From contig JABTTQ020002846.1 of NCBI GenBank assembly GCA_016081115.2, positions 327,529-391,528 of the forward strand: a stretch of DNA of 64,000 bases. The letters run 5' to 3'. The notes under the pieces were generated by a model. That model was not told the origin of the DNA. It did no database searches and saw only the letters and a program-made list of their open reading frames with translations. Numbering within the stretch: position 1 is the first letter of the stretch; every line of letters starts with the position of its first letter. This document shows, piece by piece, positions 11,801 to 23,399 of the stretch. The position numbers were made by a program, and so were the translations under genes. The stretch is from Rehmannia glutinosa (lineage: Eukaryota; Streptophyta; Magnoliopsida; Lamiales; Orobanchaceae).

Positions 11801-13805
11801 CTGCTGCTCAGGCAGAAAAGGAGGAGGTCGATGCTCGTTCCATATATGTTGGTAATGTAAGTCCCTTGTCCCTTTTATTCATCTAAAATTGATTTTTTTC
11901 CATTGTTCACAATTTTGTTATTTTTCTTTCACCATGCTTTGATATTCCATTTGAAAGAATGTATGATGACCGGTTAAATATGGTATGAATTCTTGTAAGT
12001 GAAAGATAGTAGTTCTCAGCTCGCTTGAAAGGCGACATTTCAAAACTGGGCCTCATAAATAATTTGCTACGTAATGGAAATAGCACCACTACTGTATCCT
12101 TTATGTTTTGTTTTTCTTGTTTTCCCTTTCCTGCCTGTATCTAATACCTTCACTGCGAAAAAGGATTTGGAAACTTTTGAATTCACTCAACATAATATGG
12201 TTAGAGACATGACTCATTGGGAAAAATTGGATGTCTAGGAGTTTCTTTTGGTGATATGCATATGCTACAATTTTGAGTCAACTGATACATTCAACAGTTT
12301 TGAGTGACATATGCTCGCTCACATGTATATTCATCAGTGTGTGTGTACATGAGTCTGGTTGAACTAGCCGTTAGCTAATGTTTCTCTCTCCAAACACAGG
12401 TGGACTATGCATGCACACCTGAGGAGGTGCAGCAGCATTTTCAGTCTTGTGGGACTGTCAACAGGGTCACTATTTTGACAGATAAGTTTGGTCAACCCAA
12501 AGGTTTTGCTTATGTAGAGTTTGTGGAAGTTGAGGCTGTTCAAAATGCTCTACTGCTGAACGAATCAGAGTTGCATGGCCGTCAACTAAAGGTTCTTGAT
12601 CTTCTATTGGTCTGAACAGGCAATTATAATATGGGATAGTTACAAGAAACCCCCTGAGGTTCGGGATATTTACAAAAACAAAAATGAGAAGTTTCAAAAT
12701 TACAAAAACCTCCTTGCTGATTTCGTCTTAAATGCAAGGGGGTAATTGTAATATTTTCTATAAATATGAGGGGTGTTTGAAATGCTTTTTGCCCATGAAG
12801 GGGGTAAAATGTAAGACAGAATCAAACCTAAGGGGGTTCCTGCAATTTTGAAAGTTCCCTTTTTTTTGTAAATACACCAAACCTCAGGGGTTCTTTTATA
12901 ATTATCCCTTATAATATTTGTTTGTCCTTACAGTGATTTTTCTTGGGATTGGACAGGTATCTGCTAAGCGAACTAATGTTCCTGGAATGAAGCAGTATCG
13001 AGGGAGACGTCCAAATCCATATTTTGGATCTAGAAGGCCTTATATGCCTCCGATCTACTCTCCTTATGGTTACGGGTGAGAACATTACTTTATTTTTGTG
13101 TGTGTGTGTATGTGTGTCTTGATGATAATGGATTATGTCTTCAATGAAATAATTTTGGTTGTTTTCAGCAAATTGAGGTTGTTTGCCATGTCCTACAGGA
13201 ATAGTAGTTTGAGTCTTCCTCAGTGTATAAATAACGTTTATATCTAATTACGAATCTCTTGGAATCTCATTGCTTAACCAGTCCATATGTTCGCTTTTGC
13301 TCTATTGTGTGTATGTGTGTAATGTAGAAGATATATGTTTATCATTTACTTGCCATTATATGAGTTGGTGCCCCATAGTTGCAATTCATTTATTTCGTCT
13401 GTCCTAGGCATTGAATTGACTTTTACTTTTGTTCTGTGGTTTCTAAGGCAAAAAATTGCTTCACTGGATATATATTTCTCTGTGTAAATTACAAAACCTA
13501 TCCCTGAGGTTTAGTCTAATTACAAAAAAAACTCCATTTATCTTTCAAAATTACAAATACCCTATTAAGGTATTGCAAACTTCCCCTTAAGTTTTGTATT
13601 AGCAATATGTAAACTTGAAACAAATATCAAGCTTGCAAGATGGCATTTTTTTTTTTTTTGGTAATTAGACTGAACTTTACTGGTAATTTTTGTATTAACC
13701 TTATTTCTATTTATCACCTGATCTCTATGGAAATCTGATAACACATTTTCCACGTGCAGGAGCTTTCCGAGGTTTAGGCGGCCTATGCGCTACAGGCCAT
13801 ATTGA
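8852..13805 (+). CDS. PABN: Nuclear polyadenylate-binding protein (PABN-type), 6 exons
   Basis: Exons are 8852-8986, 9132-9234, 11783-11856, 12400-12591, 12957-13075 and 13760-13805. They join in frame to a 222-residue protein with canonical GT-AG introns. An acidic N-terminus with an alanine run (about residues 36-42) is followed by a coiled-coil, ELETMKKRLQEIEEEAGALR (46-65). One RNA-recognition motif runs from about 96 to 170, with RNP2-like SIYVGN and RNP1-like KGFAYVEF. The tail is Arg/Pro/Tyr-rich and ends RRPMRYRPY. This is the plant PABPN1 plan: the protein binds growing poly(A) tails in the nucleus and supports processive polyadenylation. Introns 4 and 5 contain MITEs, and intron 2 (9235-11782, about 2.5 kb) contains another. 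Exon 3 has a TAGAAG tandem acceptor, so one extra Glu may be included or skipped. The start is the first ATG after the leader and gives the family N-terminus. Confidence 0.95.
10136..10406. mobile_element. MULE-like foldback MITE (GGGATAATTAC family), copy 1
   Basis: Begins GGGATAATTAC and ends GTAATTATCCC, with a perfect 9-bp duplication TTTTTATAA at 10127-10135 and 10407-10415. The two halves are roughly reverse complements. It is 271 bp long and lies in PABN intron 2. The 9-bp duplication is the size made by Mutator-like transposases. Confidence 0.85.
12633..12908. mobile_element. GGGATAATTAC family MITE, copy 2
   Basis: A 276-bp element with ends GGGATAGTTAC and ATTATCCC, flanked by a perfect 9-bp duplication TTATAATAT (12624-12632 and 12909-12917). 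It fills most of PABN intron 4. Confidence 0.85.
13482..13701. mobile_element. GGGATAATTAC family MITE, copy 3
   Basis: A degraded 220-bp copy in PABN intron 5. The family words TGAGGTTTAGTCTAATTACAAAA and TTACAAATACC are present. The flanks TATTTCTCT and TATTTCTAT match at 8 of 9 bases. Confidence 0.7.
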
Positions 13806-14171
13806 TTAAACTTCCCCAGTTGTCGGCATGCTGTTAGATGGTGGGAATTAGTTGCGATAATCTTTTGTTGAGAACCTTTTATTGTGCCCATATACTACAT
13901 CCTTTTCTTGATGGCCTTTATTCTGGAGGCATGCCATTAGACAGAAATTTTAGTTCGATAATTGAAACTTCATTGTAACTTTAGTTGGAACAGTGTTGTG
14001 CTATTAGCTGCATGCATGCATTTACAACTTCATTATAGGAAACAGAAGTAAGAAAGCAAATAGCCAGGTTTTTACTGTTACTATCTTCTTGGAAGTTTTT
14101 TTTTTTTTTTTTTTATTTCTCGTAGTTGTCTGCTGCTCTTTGATTTCTTATACGTGTTTGCTGCTGTTCAC

Positions 14172-14194
14172 AGACACACACACACACACACACA
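14172..14194. repeat. CA dinucleotide microsatellite
   Basis: A run of about eleven CA units downstream of the PABN-type gene. Confidence 0.9.
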
Positions 14195-14275
14195 CTTATT
14201 CACCTCAAACAGACTTCAGGGTTTCATATTTTAAGACAGGCATATTATAGTCGTATATCATCTAAGAATTTGTGG

Positions 14276-14532
14276 TTCAAATCCGTATCGGATACGATTT
14301 CTTTTCCGTTACTCCATGGATACATATCTATACGTACCCATAATTATCCGATTGAAAAAAAAATAAAATATTTTCAGCATGTTTTGGGTGTGTATATTTT
14401 CAAGAACATTAAAATATATAATTTTATATGTATATATACCATACTCGTATCCATAAAATTTCAAAACATGATGTATTCTCGTACTTGTGTCGTAACTTAT
14501 CCGTATCCTGCAGCCGTATCCGTGCTTCATAG
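14276..14532. mobile_element. hAT-type MITE, GGATACG-rich family, copy 1
   Basis: The right end reads GTATCCGTGCTTCATAG. It is the reverse complement of the left end of the element at 34444-34858, and both carry GTATCGGATACG words. Flanks TTTGTGGT and AATGTGGT agree at 6 of 8 positions, so the left boundary is tentative. Confidence 0.55.
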
Positions 14533-14539
14533 AATGTGG

Positions 14540-15450
14540 TTTATTGGTCATTGTCCTGAGGTCTGTATATAGTATTCAATAACTGATTTGATATGTGATG
14601 TTAAATTGCAGTTTTAGTCCTATAATTATGGGGTTAGCACAATTGTTTGGGAAAATTCACGTTTTTAACAAAACTCAGTTAGTGAAAAGAACTTGCAAAT
14701 TAGGTCCTTCTCTCATCGGAAATTCCTATATATATATTATTGGCACGTGATCGGTTGATTTCGTAATTTTCGGTAGAATAAAGGACTCAAATTGTGAGTA
14801 CCTATTTTTTAAAAAAAAAATTAGGTTTTTTTGAAAAAAAAGTTGTAGGTTTTTTTTAAAAAAATGTAATTTCTAGTGGATTAATTTTGCGACAGAACCG
14901 AAATACAATTTAACTGCAGAGGGTACACCCACAAAGCAAAAAGTATTTAAGAATGTTTGTCAAAGTATCTTAAAACTTCCAAAATATTTTCAGTGTTTTG
15001 ACTTTTAAGTTTAGTTTAATGAAAATTGAGAAGGGTTGGTTTCATAATTGAGATAATGTATATATTACAAAAGCCATAACATAAATCATAGTTAAGTCAA
15101 ACCTCACATTTTGTAATACTATTTTCTCTTACTCTCAAATCCAACAATAAATAGTGAAAGTCAAATCCTTTTTATTCTCTAAAAGTAGATTAAGAGATAC
15201 TTAAGCATGCCCACCATCAAGAACTAACTAGAAATGAACAATCTTTCTATTAACAACCAAGGTAGAGTTGAGTAATAAATTATGCGTTTCGTTTGAAATT
15301 GATTCATAAGACGATAATATGCAATGGATCAAACTACTCAAGTTTATTCGTGCTCGCCTTGATTTATATTGTTAACATTAGATTCGATTAACAATCAAAT
15401 CATTTTTAAATTTGAACAATAATATGTTCGAAGACTTTAGTCTCACACAG
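14540..15450. other. Intergenic stretch, no gene seen
   Basis: AT-rich with homopolymer runs near 14811-14870. A segment at 14608-14700 resembles one arm of the foldback element at 44149-44556 (TTTTAGTCCTATAATTATGG-like words). No coding potential was recognised. Confidence 0.4.
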
Positions 15451-15451
15451 G

Positions 15452-15556
15452 CAGGACCGGTCCTGAGGGTAGTCGCCGAGGGCGACCGCCTAGGGCCCCC
15501 GATTTTGAAGGGCCCCGATCTTACATAGGCCTTTATATATGTATACATGTTTTTAT

Positions 15557-15591
<35 letters not shown>

Positions 15592-15784
15592 GCCCCAAAA
15601 AATTAAAAAAAAAAACGAATGACCCTTTTCTTTAGAATTATACTAAAAAAATTTAATTAAATTCTAATTGAAAATAAAATAAAAATATTTTTCTTGGAGC
15701 TTGAAGTTTTTTGTTGTATTTTTTTTATACAGGCCTCTTTTTTTCTTATCGCCAAGGGCCTCCGAAAAGTCAGGGCCAGCCCTG
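15452..15784. mobile_element. hAT-type MITE, CAGGACCGGTCCTG ends
   Basis: Terminal inverted repeats CAGGACCGGTCCTGA and its complement (TCAGGGCCAGCCCTG) bound a 333-bp element. A perfect 8-bp duplication CACACAGG flanks it (15444-15451 and 15785-15792). The interior has GGGCCCC words near each end and a TA microsatellite at 15561-15588. Confidence 0.88.
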
Positions 15785-15792
15785 CACACAGG

Positions 15793-16180
15793 GTAAGATA
15801 ATTTTGAAAGTAAAATATACACCTATAGAAGAACTTTTTTTTTTTTTTTGAAATGAAAACTGCGTATATATTATAGCTTTATTATATTTAATTTAGGTTT
15901 TGTAAAGGTTGATAACAGAAGGTAACTTCGTAAAACGAAATACAAACACAGTCAATTTTTATTATTTCTTAAAAAAAGTCAAAGAATATTTTCTTTTTGA
16001 GTATTATCCGGGCCAACTCATTTTTACATCAGAATAAGACTTAAATCCCATCCGCCGCCGCCAACTCATGCACCCATATTACTTCAGAAAAAATCTCATC
16101 TAGAAACAATTCGGCCAAATTTAATTAAACACATTATTATTATATAATATAAAAATAACTATATTTATTTGTAATGGACC
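15793..16180. other. Intergenic stretch, no gene seen
   Basis: AT-rich sequence between the MITE at 15452-15784 and the MED31 promoter. No open frame or repeat boundary was recognised. Confidence 0.4.
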
Positions 16181-16247
16181 TTTTCTCTTATATAGTATAA
16201 TAATAATTGCTATTGGGTCTAACTATGGGCTAAAATTTCCATGCTAT

Positions 16248-16447
16248 TGGGCCTCCATTAATTTTTTTTTAAGGATGGGCCTCCATTAATTATATTAAGA
16301 CACTGTTTCTCTGTATTGCTCCATTGTAAAACGATTTTATTCAAAATCTCCAACATTTTCCAAACACCTGTTTTTCGCTTTTTCCTCTGTTACCCAATAC
16401 AAGAAAGGTAAACAGATTTGGGGTTTTGATTAGTTAATTAGGGTTTA
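16248..16447 (+). promoter_or_regulatory. MED31 promoter: Site II motifs and telo-box
   Basis: TGGGCC occurs near 16248 and again near 16275, each within ATGGGCCTCCATTAAT or a close variant. A telo-box-like TTAGGGTTTA lies at about 16438-16447, just before the start codon. This pair is common in plant housekeeping promoters. A TATATAG near 16190 may be the TATA box. Confidence 0.5.
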
Positions 16448-16451
16448 ATTT

Positions 16452-19400
16452 ATGGCTTCCGACGAAGACTCTCCGATGGAACTGACCAATCCTCCGTCTT
16501 CGTAAGCCCTACAAATTCTTTTTCCTATTATTTTCTCCAAATTTTTTGGTAATGTTGTGATAATTGATGTTTTTGTTTTTCAATTGCAGGCCAAAAAATA
16601 TATATAAAGATCCAGATGATGGCCGCCAGCGCTTCTTGCTTGAGCTCGAATTTGTTCAGTGCCTTGCTAATCCTACTTATATCCATTGTACGTAATTTCT
16701 GCTCATATTCTACTGGGCTTGGATTTTATGTTCTGTGTTGTGGGGGCAGAGGATATTTGTAGCCTTCAAACTCTTAATATTGCAAGATTTGCTCTGCAAA
16801 GTCTCAAATATACCGTTTTACTCCTTGATTACTTAAGTGTTTCGATTCTCATCTTTTACCTCTGAAATTTAATACTAATTTGTAAAGGTTTTTCTTTTTT
16901 CCGGGTCACAAGTTGTTAATTGTTGCACATTTAGAGTCTATTGAGTGAAAAGTGCACTGGAATGCTTAAAGACCCAAATATTACAATTTTGAAATTTTGA
17001 GAACTAAATAACTCATTTTTCCACTATTTTCGATATTATCTTTCGGACATAAAAGTACATGCTTTCCCGAGTTAAAGCTGTTAATTGTTGCACATTTTAG
17101 AGTTTATTGTTTGATGTCAAACTAGTTGTGAAGGTGCTAGGAAGCCATAATCTCATTATCCTTTGTGTATATTGACTTGTCTTTGCCTATTCAGTTCAAA
17201 CGTGATTTTTATAATTTTTTAAATTACAAGATGGTTAAAGGAAGTTGAATCCAAACACACAACTTAGTTTTGAAATAATCAGTTGACATAAAATCAGTAT
17301 AACGAATGTGTTCCTTTTATATCAATTTTTCTAATGCACTGCCAAACTCCTCATTATTCTCCTCTTTTAACAAAAAATACCTGTTTTACAAACAAAGATT
17401 CACTTCCTACTTCCTGGAAAAGGGATTTGCCTTCTGCAGGCACGGACGGTAAATGTGTTTTTAAATCGTGTCTGTTATTACAGTGTGTGCATAATTATTG
17501 TCTGCTCGTGGATGGTATGCTGATATGAATGGCAATGGGTCTAAATCAAACCTGGATCACCAAATCCGTCCCACTTAGGGCGGGGTTTAACAGTGTAATA
17601 GGTCTGTGTTGGGTCCTGGGTTTTTCATTTTCTAACCCATCCCATTCATACCTGACCCATTAATTTATGTTTTATTTTTTAAATATTCGTTATTTATATT
17701 TATATGATGTTGTATATAAAATATTATATATTTTTAAAAAATGTATTGGTATTATTGAAGAAAAATATAATTTTTGTATTTTTAAAATTAAAAGTGGGTC
17801 TAGCAGGTCTAACCATCGGATTAGGGTTTAGGGCAGGTTTGAATCTAGGTCTTCAAAAATATTAGCAGGGCGAATCTCAGGTCCAGACAAACCTGCCTCA
17901 GTACCATCCCTATATATATCTGGATATATACACGAATATATCTCCATGGTCATGGAATTTGGTTTGTTAAATGGCTGTATCAGTGCTAAATTGGCTATAT
18001 CACATTTGTTGGAATTAGAGGAATTTCTCTTTTTCTATTTTATGTAAGAACATTGGTGGAGTCTTGATTCGTTGATTTGGCTTTGGAAAGATGTAGCGGA
18101 GGGTGGGGGGAAAGCTAGTGCAAAGAATAAGATGCTCACGCAGCTTCTGTTTTTTCTTGAATATAACCAATCTAGAAAGGTGGTGTTAAACTGTGTGCTC
18201 TTTTAAATTGAGCATGTTCCTTTTGCACCTATGCATGGAGCCTTTGATATCTTTGTTCTCTTTCTGCATTTCACAATCTTGATTTATGATCAGTTTGACT
18301 TGGCAAATGAGACGCATGGTTGCCATTTTTTGAATTTGACTTGAAAAACATTTAATTTTTTGATTGGTGAATCCATTTACAAACATTACGTGTTTAAATT
18401 ATTTATCTGCTGCATGTTGTACTAGACTACTAGTGATTATCTCATTGCTTAAATGGGGATATAATTAGTTCATGATCCTGTAAGGGCATGTGCTTGTCTT
18501 TTTAGGTTTTCTTGCCACTTTTGTTTCTTTGCATTACATTCTTATGCTTTGTCTTATAGAGAAGTATTATTGTTTATTGGGTTCTGTGTAAGTTGATTTT
18601 TGCCTTTATTAATGGTGCAGATTTGGCTCAAAATCGATATTTTGAAGATGAAGCATTTATTGGATATCTGAAATATCTTCAGTATTGGCAAAGGCCCGAG
18701 TACATAAAGTTTATTATGTGAGCTTATTGTTTTTTAAGTTCAATGCTTATAGTTATGTCTCTTTCTTTTTCTTTATGTATAAAACTTTTATTTTAATTCA
18801 TGACCCTTACAGGAACATAACTTGTTTTCAACTTATCAGCTTAGTGCCTTAAATGCATTAATGTCTAACATCTCTTGCTTACGATTTTTCGGATTCTTAA
18901 TTTTGGGCTTGTTATCAGGTATCCTCATTGCCTCTTCTTTCTTGAGCTTCTCCAAAATCCAAATTTCCGAAATGCAATGGCGCATCCTGCAAACAAGGTC
19001 TTACTCTATGCACTTTAAACTTTTTTTTTTTTTTTTGTATATGGATTGTTCTTGTAGTGTATTTTGACAAATTACTTTTAAACGCAAAAAATCAATTATC
19101 TTCCTTGCCCTTTTTGTTCAGCGGAATGGATTATTTAAATTATATCATTTGGTCTGGACCTTATAGGAATTGGCACATAGACAGCAATTTTACTTTTGGA
19201 AGAATTATAGAAACAATCGGTTGAAGCACATACTTCCAAAGCCACTTCCCGAGCCTGCTAGTGCGCCCCCGGCTTCTGTGGGTCCCCCAGCTTTGCCACC
19301 CACGACAATTACAGCTGTTGCTAATGCTATTCCTCCTCCCGCTCCTTCTCCAGCTGCTGCTCAAGCTCCTTCACCGATGCAGTATGGCATTGGCTCTGGG

Positions 19401-19460
19401 TCTACTTTTGTAAAGAATGACTCAAGAAATAGTGGGATCGATAGAAGAAAGAGAAAGTAA
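16452..19460 (+). CDS. MED31: Mediator complex subunit 31 (SOH1), 5 exons
   Basis: Exons are 16452-16501, 16590-16687, 18621-18717, 18919-18997 and 19167-19460. They splice in frame (GT-AG) to 205 residues. The Med31/SOH1 domain covers about residues 18-120 with RQRFLLELEFVQCLANPTYI, then YLAQNRYFEDEAFIGYLKYL, QYWQRPEYIKFIMYPHCLFF, LELLQNPNFRNAMAHPANK and HRQQFYFWKNYRNNRLKHIL. The last stretch is Pro/Ala-rich and ends in the basic DRRKRK. MED31 is a small conserved subunit of the Mediator middle module, which links transcription factors to RNA polymerase II in the nucleus. Length and tail match plant homologues. Intron 2 (about 1.9 kb) contains a MITE, and another MITE begins 29 bp after the stop. 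No frame damage is seen. Confidence 0.96.
17524..17912. mobile_element. MITE in MED31 intron 2
   Basis: The left end TATGAATGGCAATGGG and the complement of the right end (TAGGGATGGTACTGAGG) form a diverged inverted repeat. The interior has CAGGTCT/AGGTTTG words in both orientations. The flanks do not show a convincing duplication, so the limits are approximate. Confidence 0.5.
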
Positions 19461-19488
19461 CCTAATTTTTTGTCTTTTATTTTATTTA

Positions 19489-19748
19489 AGGATTAATTAC
19501 AAAAAATACTCTTGAGGTTCAGTCTAAGTTGAAAAAAAAAAAGCTCAGCTATTTTTCAAATTACAAATACTCCTTTAACATTTGCTTCTGTTTTATAACT
19601 CACACCCTTAAAAGAATCATATTTGTTAAGGAAATTCAAATTTCAAGGGGGTGTTTGTAATATCTTAAGGGGATATTTGTAATTTTGAAAGGTAACTGGA
19701 GTTTTTGTAATTAGGCTAATTCTTTGGGGTAGTTCTTGTAATTTACCC
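19489..19748. mobile_element. GGGATAATTAC family MITE, copy 4 (MED31 3' region)
   Basis: A 260-bp copy with ends AGGATTAATTAC and AATTTACCC. Flanks TTTTATTTA and TTTTATTTG match at 8 of 9 bases. It lies between the MED31 stop codon and an AATAAA at 19793, so it is probably transcribed in the 3' untranslated region. Confidence 0.75.
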
Positions 19749-19792
19749 TTTTATTTGTTCTGTTAAATGTGGTGATTTCAGTTGTCTCTGCT

Positions 19793-19798
19793 AATAAA
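19793..19798 (+). terminator. Possible MED31 polyadenylation signal
   Basis: AATAAA lies about 330 bp after the stop codon, beyond the MITE. Assigned by position only. Confidence 0.4.
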
Positions 19799-20479
19799 GC
19801 GTCCTTAATGAATCGAGCAGGAAAGATGGCTGACCAACATTGTCCCGAAATACTACTTTTTAGTGGTCATAATACAATAGCCAAGGTGATGTTTGTTTCC
19901 TAGGTTTTAATGTATGTACTAGGTTGACGCAAGAGTGCTTGACACAAAATTGTATTCGGACAGAAGAATCTTATTAATTGTTTGGTGGGAAACATATTGT
20001 ATAACAATTTTTTTTGGTTTGTTTGTAATTTTAGCTTTTATTTTTTCTGGATGTAAGGTGGGATGACACTATTTAGTTTTGATTGGAGGAAGTTCTCCTG
20101 GTAATAGTTTTAGCTTCAAATGGAAACAATTCATTGCTGCTCAGGAGTAGAGGTCACCTGCCGGGCCAAAGAAAAAATTTGGACTAGCCCAAAATTCTAC
20201 TGGGCCTTCATTTTGGAGTTCAGATTGGCCTATGCTTTGAAAATACATGCAACGGACTTGCGTGGCTTTTTGAGGATACATGCAAGCCACGCAATGGTGG
20301 GAAATCAGACAATGCAAGCTTTTTGGGGAAGAAATCAGACAATGCAAGCCAAATGGCCCATGCTTTAAAATACATGCTAAATAGGCTGGGCCGTTTAGGG
20401 TTATTTTTTGCCCTTTTATGTTATGTGGATGAGGGTGTTTCTTTGTGGATTACAGTGAAGCAGATGCGCTACTTATAAG

Positions 20480-20960
20480 CAATGTTTTGAAAATCAAATC
20501 GGATCGGCCGGTTCAACCAGTTTAATAGAGAATCGGTTATATGTTAAAACCCTGTGGTTAAACAACTGGTGTCACCCAGTCAAAAATGGCAAAAAACCCA
20601 GAACACCGGTTCAATTTTTTTTTCTTTTTCTTTTTGTTTTGTTTTGTTAGCAAATAAACTTTTTTTTTGTTTTATTACAAAAAAAAAGAAGGATAATGTG
20701 TTTAGTAAATTATCATATAAGTTATAACTTCTCCTTATTTTTTATTTACATACATATTTGGATATTATAATATATATTAAATCAAATTTTGATTTTTATT
20801 TGTATTTTGTGTTTATTTATTTACTTGTGTGTGCATATATATGAGTGTGTGTGTGTATGGGCAACTGGTTTTTAAAGAGCGGTTTAAACCGGTTGAACCA
20901 ATAACCTTATAGCCCAGTTATTAACCCGGTTTGATGCCCAATCCGGGTTTAAAAACATTG
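20480..20960. mobile_element. hAT-type element, CAATGTTTT ends
   Basis: Ends CAATGTTTTGAAAATC and the complement CAATGTTTTTAAACCC bound 481 bp. Flanks CTTATAAG (20472-20479) and TTTATAAG (20961-20968) agree at 7 of 8. The interior has CCGGTTCAACC and GGTTTAAACCGG words in opposite orientation. No coding sequence. Confidence 0.72.
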
Positions 20961-21208
20961 TTTATAAGATAAATATAACATATTGTGTCTCACTGCCGAA
21001 AATATTTCAATTAAAATTTCTTCAACCGATTCAGTGTATACTAAATTGTTACTCTTGAGTCTTTGGTGAAAGGATTTATCGTCATTTTAACTGGAAAATT
21101 GCAAATGCAGCTTTAGGGTGTGATTTACTCTGAATTTGTCTTATTTCCCCTTGTCTTATGAAGCTTGCATTGTCTGATTTCTTCCCCATAAAGATGCCAA
21201 TTATTTTT

Positions 21209-21466
21209 AGGAATAAATACAAAAACACACTTGAGGTTTAGCTTAATTACAAAAAAAAATCAGTAATATTTTAAAATTAAAAAATACCTTTTTATAGTGT
21301 TATAAGTACTCCCTTGAGATTTGTTTTTCCCCTAACAAGTACCCCTTTGAGGGGTAATTTGTAAGAGAGAAACAAATGCTACGGCGGTATTCGTAATTTT
21401 GAAAAACAACCTTTTTTTTTCTTTTTTGTAATTAGGCTAAATCTCAGGGTTGTTTTTGTAAGTGTT
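21209..21466. mobile_element. GGGATAATTAC family MITE, copy 5
   Basis: Family words ACACTTGAGGTTTAGCTTAA on the left and AATTAGGCTAAATCTCAGGG on the right identify it. The ends are degraded and no duplication is evident. Confidence 0.6.
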
Positions 21467-21930
21467 TCTTAGTTTTATGTCAACAAAAACAGATTGGAAT
21501 TGTACAGAACTGTTATGTAAATTGTAGCCACTAATGTTTAAAGCTAAGTTTGTGTGCATGTTACTTGCCTTTGGACGCCAATTTCACGATCCTCTGCTTT
21601 ATATGCAAGATGATTTAGACTTATGGTGTTAGTGGACTGCAGAGGGTAGCCCTTTTGGTTAAGATAAGGCATAATTCTTTTTAATAGAGACCACTAATGA
21701 CTTTCTCGAATTAACATCTTGCTTTTGAGCCCCATTGTTTCAACCAGTCACTTGTTAAGTTCAGTAAGTTTCAACTTTCCTTATGGCCATTCTTTTGGCA
21801 TCAATTCTGTCGTTTCTAAAGAAATGATACGCGTCACGTTATCACACTGGGAAAGAGATTTCCTGTTTCACATCTACTTCCTATATTCAATTATTATATT
21901 GTACGAACATCATTTATACAAGATAATGTC

Positions 21931-22175
21931 TAGAGGTGTCAATTCAGGCTCTGGCCAGTGGGCCGGCCCGGCTAGCCTTAATGTAAGGCTAGACTGGATC
22001 AAGAATTTTTAGGCCCGAAAAGGACCGAGCCTATTTTGATGCCTAACGAGCCCATGGCCCGGCATAAAATGCATTACATGGGCCAGATTGGGCCGTGAAA
22101 AAATCGATCTGATGGATATTCGGGTCGGGCCGGCTTGCCCGGTTTTCCCCTTTGGCCCGGCCAGATTGACACCTA
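21931..22175. mobile_element. hAT-type MITE, TAGAGGTGTCAAT ends
   Basis: Ends TAGAGGTGTCAAT and ATTGACACCTA are near-perfect inverted repeats. The interior is rich in GGCCCGGCC. The flanks ATAATGTC and TAATGATGTC share AATG and ATGTC but with an offset, so the duplication is uncertain. Confidence 0.65.
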
Positions 22176-22316
22176 TAATGATGTCATAATTATGCATGTG
22201 ATATTCATCTAATACAGTAGTGGAATAGAAAGTAAAATAAAAAAAGTGGAATAGGAGATCTGGACTCATCACATTGAGTAATGGTGATATTTGCGAATTA
22301 GAAACCATGTCCTTTT

Positions 22317-22432
22317 CTACATAGTTGCTAGCGGAGCCCGTTTTACTAGGGTTTCGCTTCCGAGCCTACACCTCGTGGGCATGTATCGTGACAAATGATA
22401 TCAAAGCCGACTCTGGGGTACTATTGGTGCGG
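22317..22432 (+). repeat. LTR/TRIM-like fragment with primer-binding-like site
   Basis: The segment has TTGCTAGCGGAGCC, then TTCCGAGCC, then TGATATCAAAGCCGACTC, which resembles an LTR end followed by an initiator-tRNA primer site. A second, shorter copy of the first part lies at 25308-25375 (TTGCTAGCAGAGCC, CTCCGAGCC, GGGGCGTGACAAA). Neither copy has internal coding sequence. Confidence 0.4.
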
Positions 22433-23103
22433 CAGTGGCGGAGCCACATGCATGTTTAGGGGGGCCCTAGCCCCCTCCCCCCAACTTTTTACTTTTTCTT
22501 TTCTTTTTAGTACCCATATTTTTATTATTTAATATTTTGGCCCCCCTCATAATTTTGTTGGATAAAAAATATTGCATGAATTTTAGTAAGTTAAATTGGA
22601 GATTTTGTGAGTATTATTTTATCTATTATCATCTTAACAATATATTTTCTATTCATCAAAAGATGAGTTTCTCTTAATTATTTGTTAATATATATTGAAA
22701 GAAAATTACCAAAAAAATAGGATAAATTAAATTGTAGATGGTTTTCGTGATATGCGAAAGAGACTCTAAACAAGTTAAAGATTTAATTTAATATTTTTGT
22801 GATGTTTATGAAAAATTTATTAGATGCAATTTTAATATTTAATGTATTGTTTATTTGTAAGTTTAATTTTTTCTCCATTTTTTTATTTTTTTCGTGTCAA
22901 CTTTATATTATATAGGTTTTCCGTGGCGTGTCGGTTTACCGGTGTTATAAATAGGTTGTGTTCATGTCATGTATCTTGACACAGATAATTAAATAAGTTG
23001 TGTCCGGATTCGTGTCAGACCTATAATGAGCACGACCGACGAACACTAAAGTGACACCACTACTCTTGGCCCCTCCTTGCCAGCGGTCCTGGCTCCGCCC
23101 CTG
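22433..23103. mobile_element. CAGTGGCGGAGCCA element with a nested fragment
   Basis: Ends CAGTGGCGGAGCCA and TGGCTCCGCCCCTG are inverted repeats, flanked by direct repeats GGTGCGG (22426-22432 and 23104-23110). A GTGTC-rich fragment at about 22905-23065, ending GTGACACCACTA, looks like a piece of the TAGRGRTG group nested inside. A related inverted-repeat end, GTCCGCCACTG, appears near 25230. Confidence 0.7.
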
Positions 23104-23399
23104 GGTGCGGGAGGTCTTGCCGGATATTTAATAGGAGTAGTCTTGGATTATCAACGAATGAACAGGGACAACTCATGTCCAACGGGGGTGATTGTGACAT
23201 ATATCCGGCTAATGCGGCCTAAATTCGGTCCATCTAATTGGGTCAAAAAGAATTGGCAAAAACTCATATAGGACCGTCTTGCGGGTCTCAATCCGTAAGA
23301 CAGATCCTATTTGACTCGCGGATCCACGGATCCTGTTGACCAGGTCCGCGGGTCAAAGCACCTGCTCTTTTTTTTTTTTTTTTTTTTTTCTGTTTTTTT

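Noticed and set aside
12400..12615. A 71-codon ORF as a separate small RNA-binding protein
   Set aside because: It is exon 4 of the PABN-type gene read past its splice donor at 12592. The frame continues properly in exon 5.
16438..16447. Interstitial telomere repeat
   Set aside because: Only one TTAGGGTTT unit. It is better read as a promoter telo-box.
19161..19364. Minus-strand ORF across the last MED31 exon
   Set aside because: It is a shadow of the Pro/Ala-rich MED31 C-terminus.
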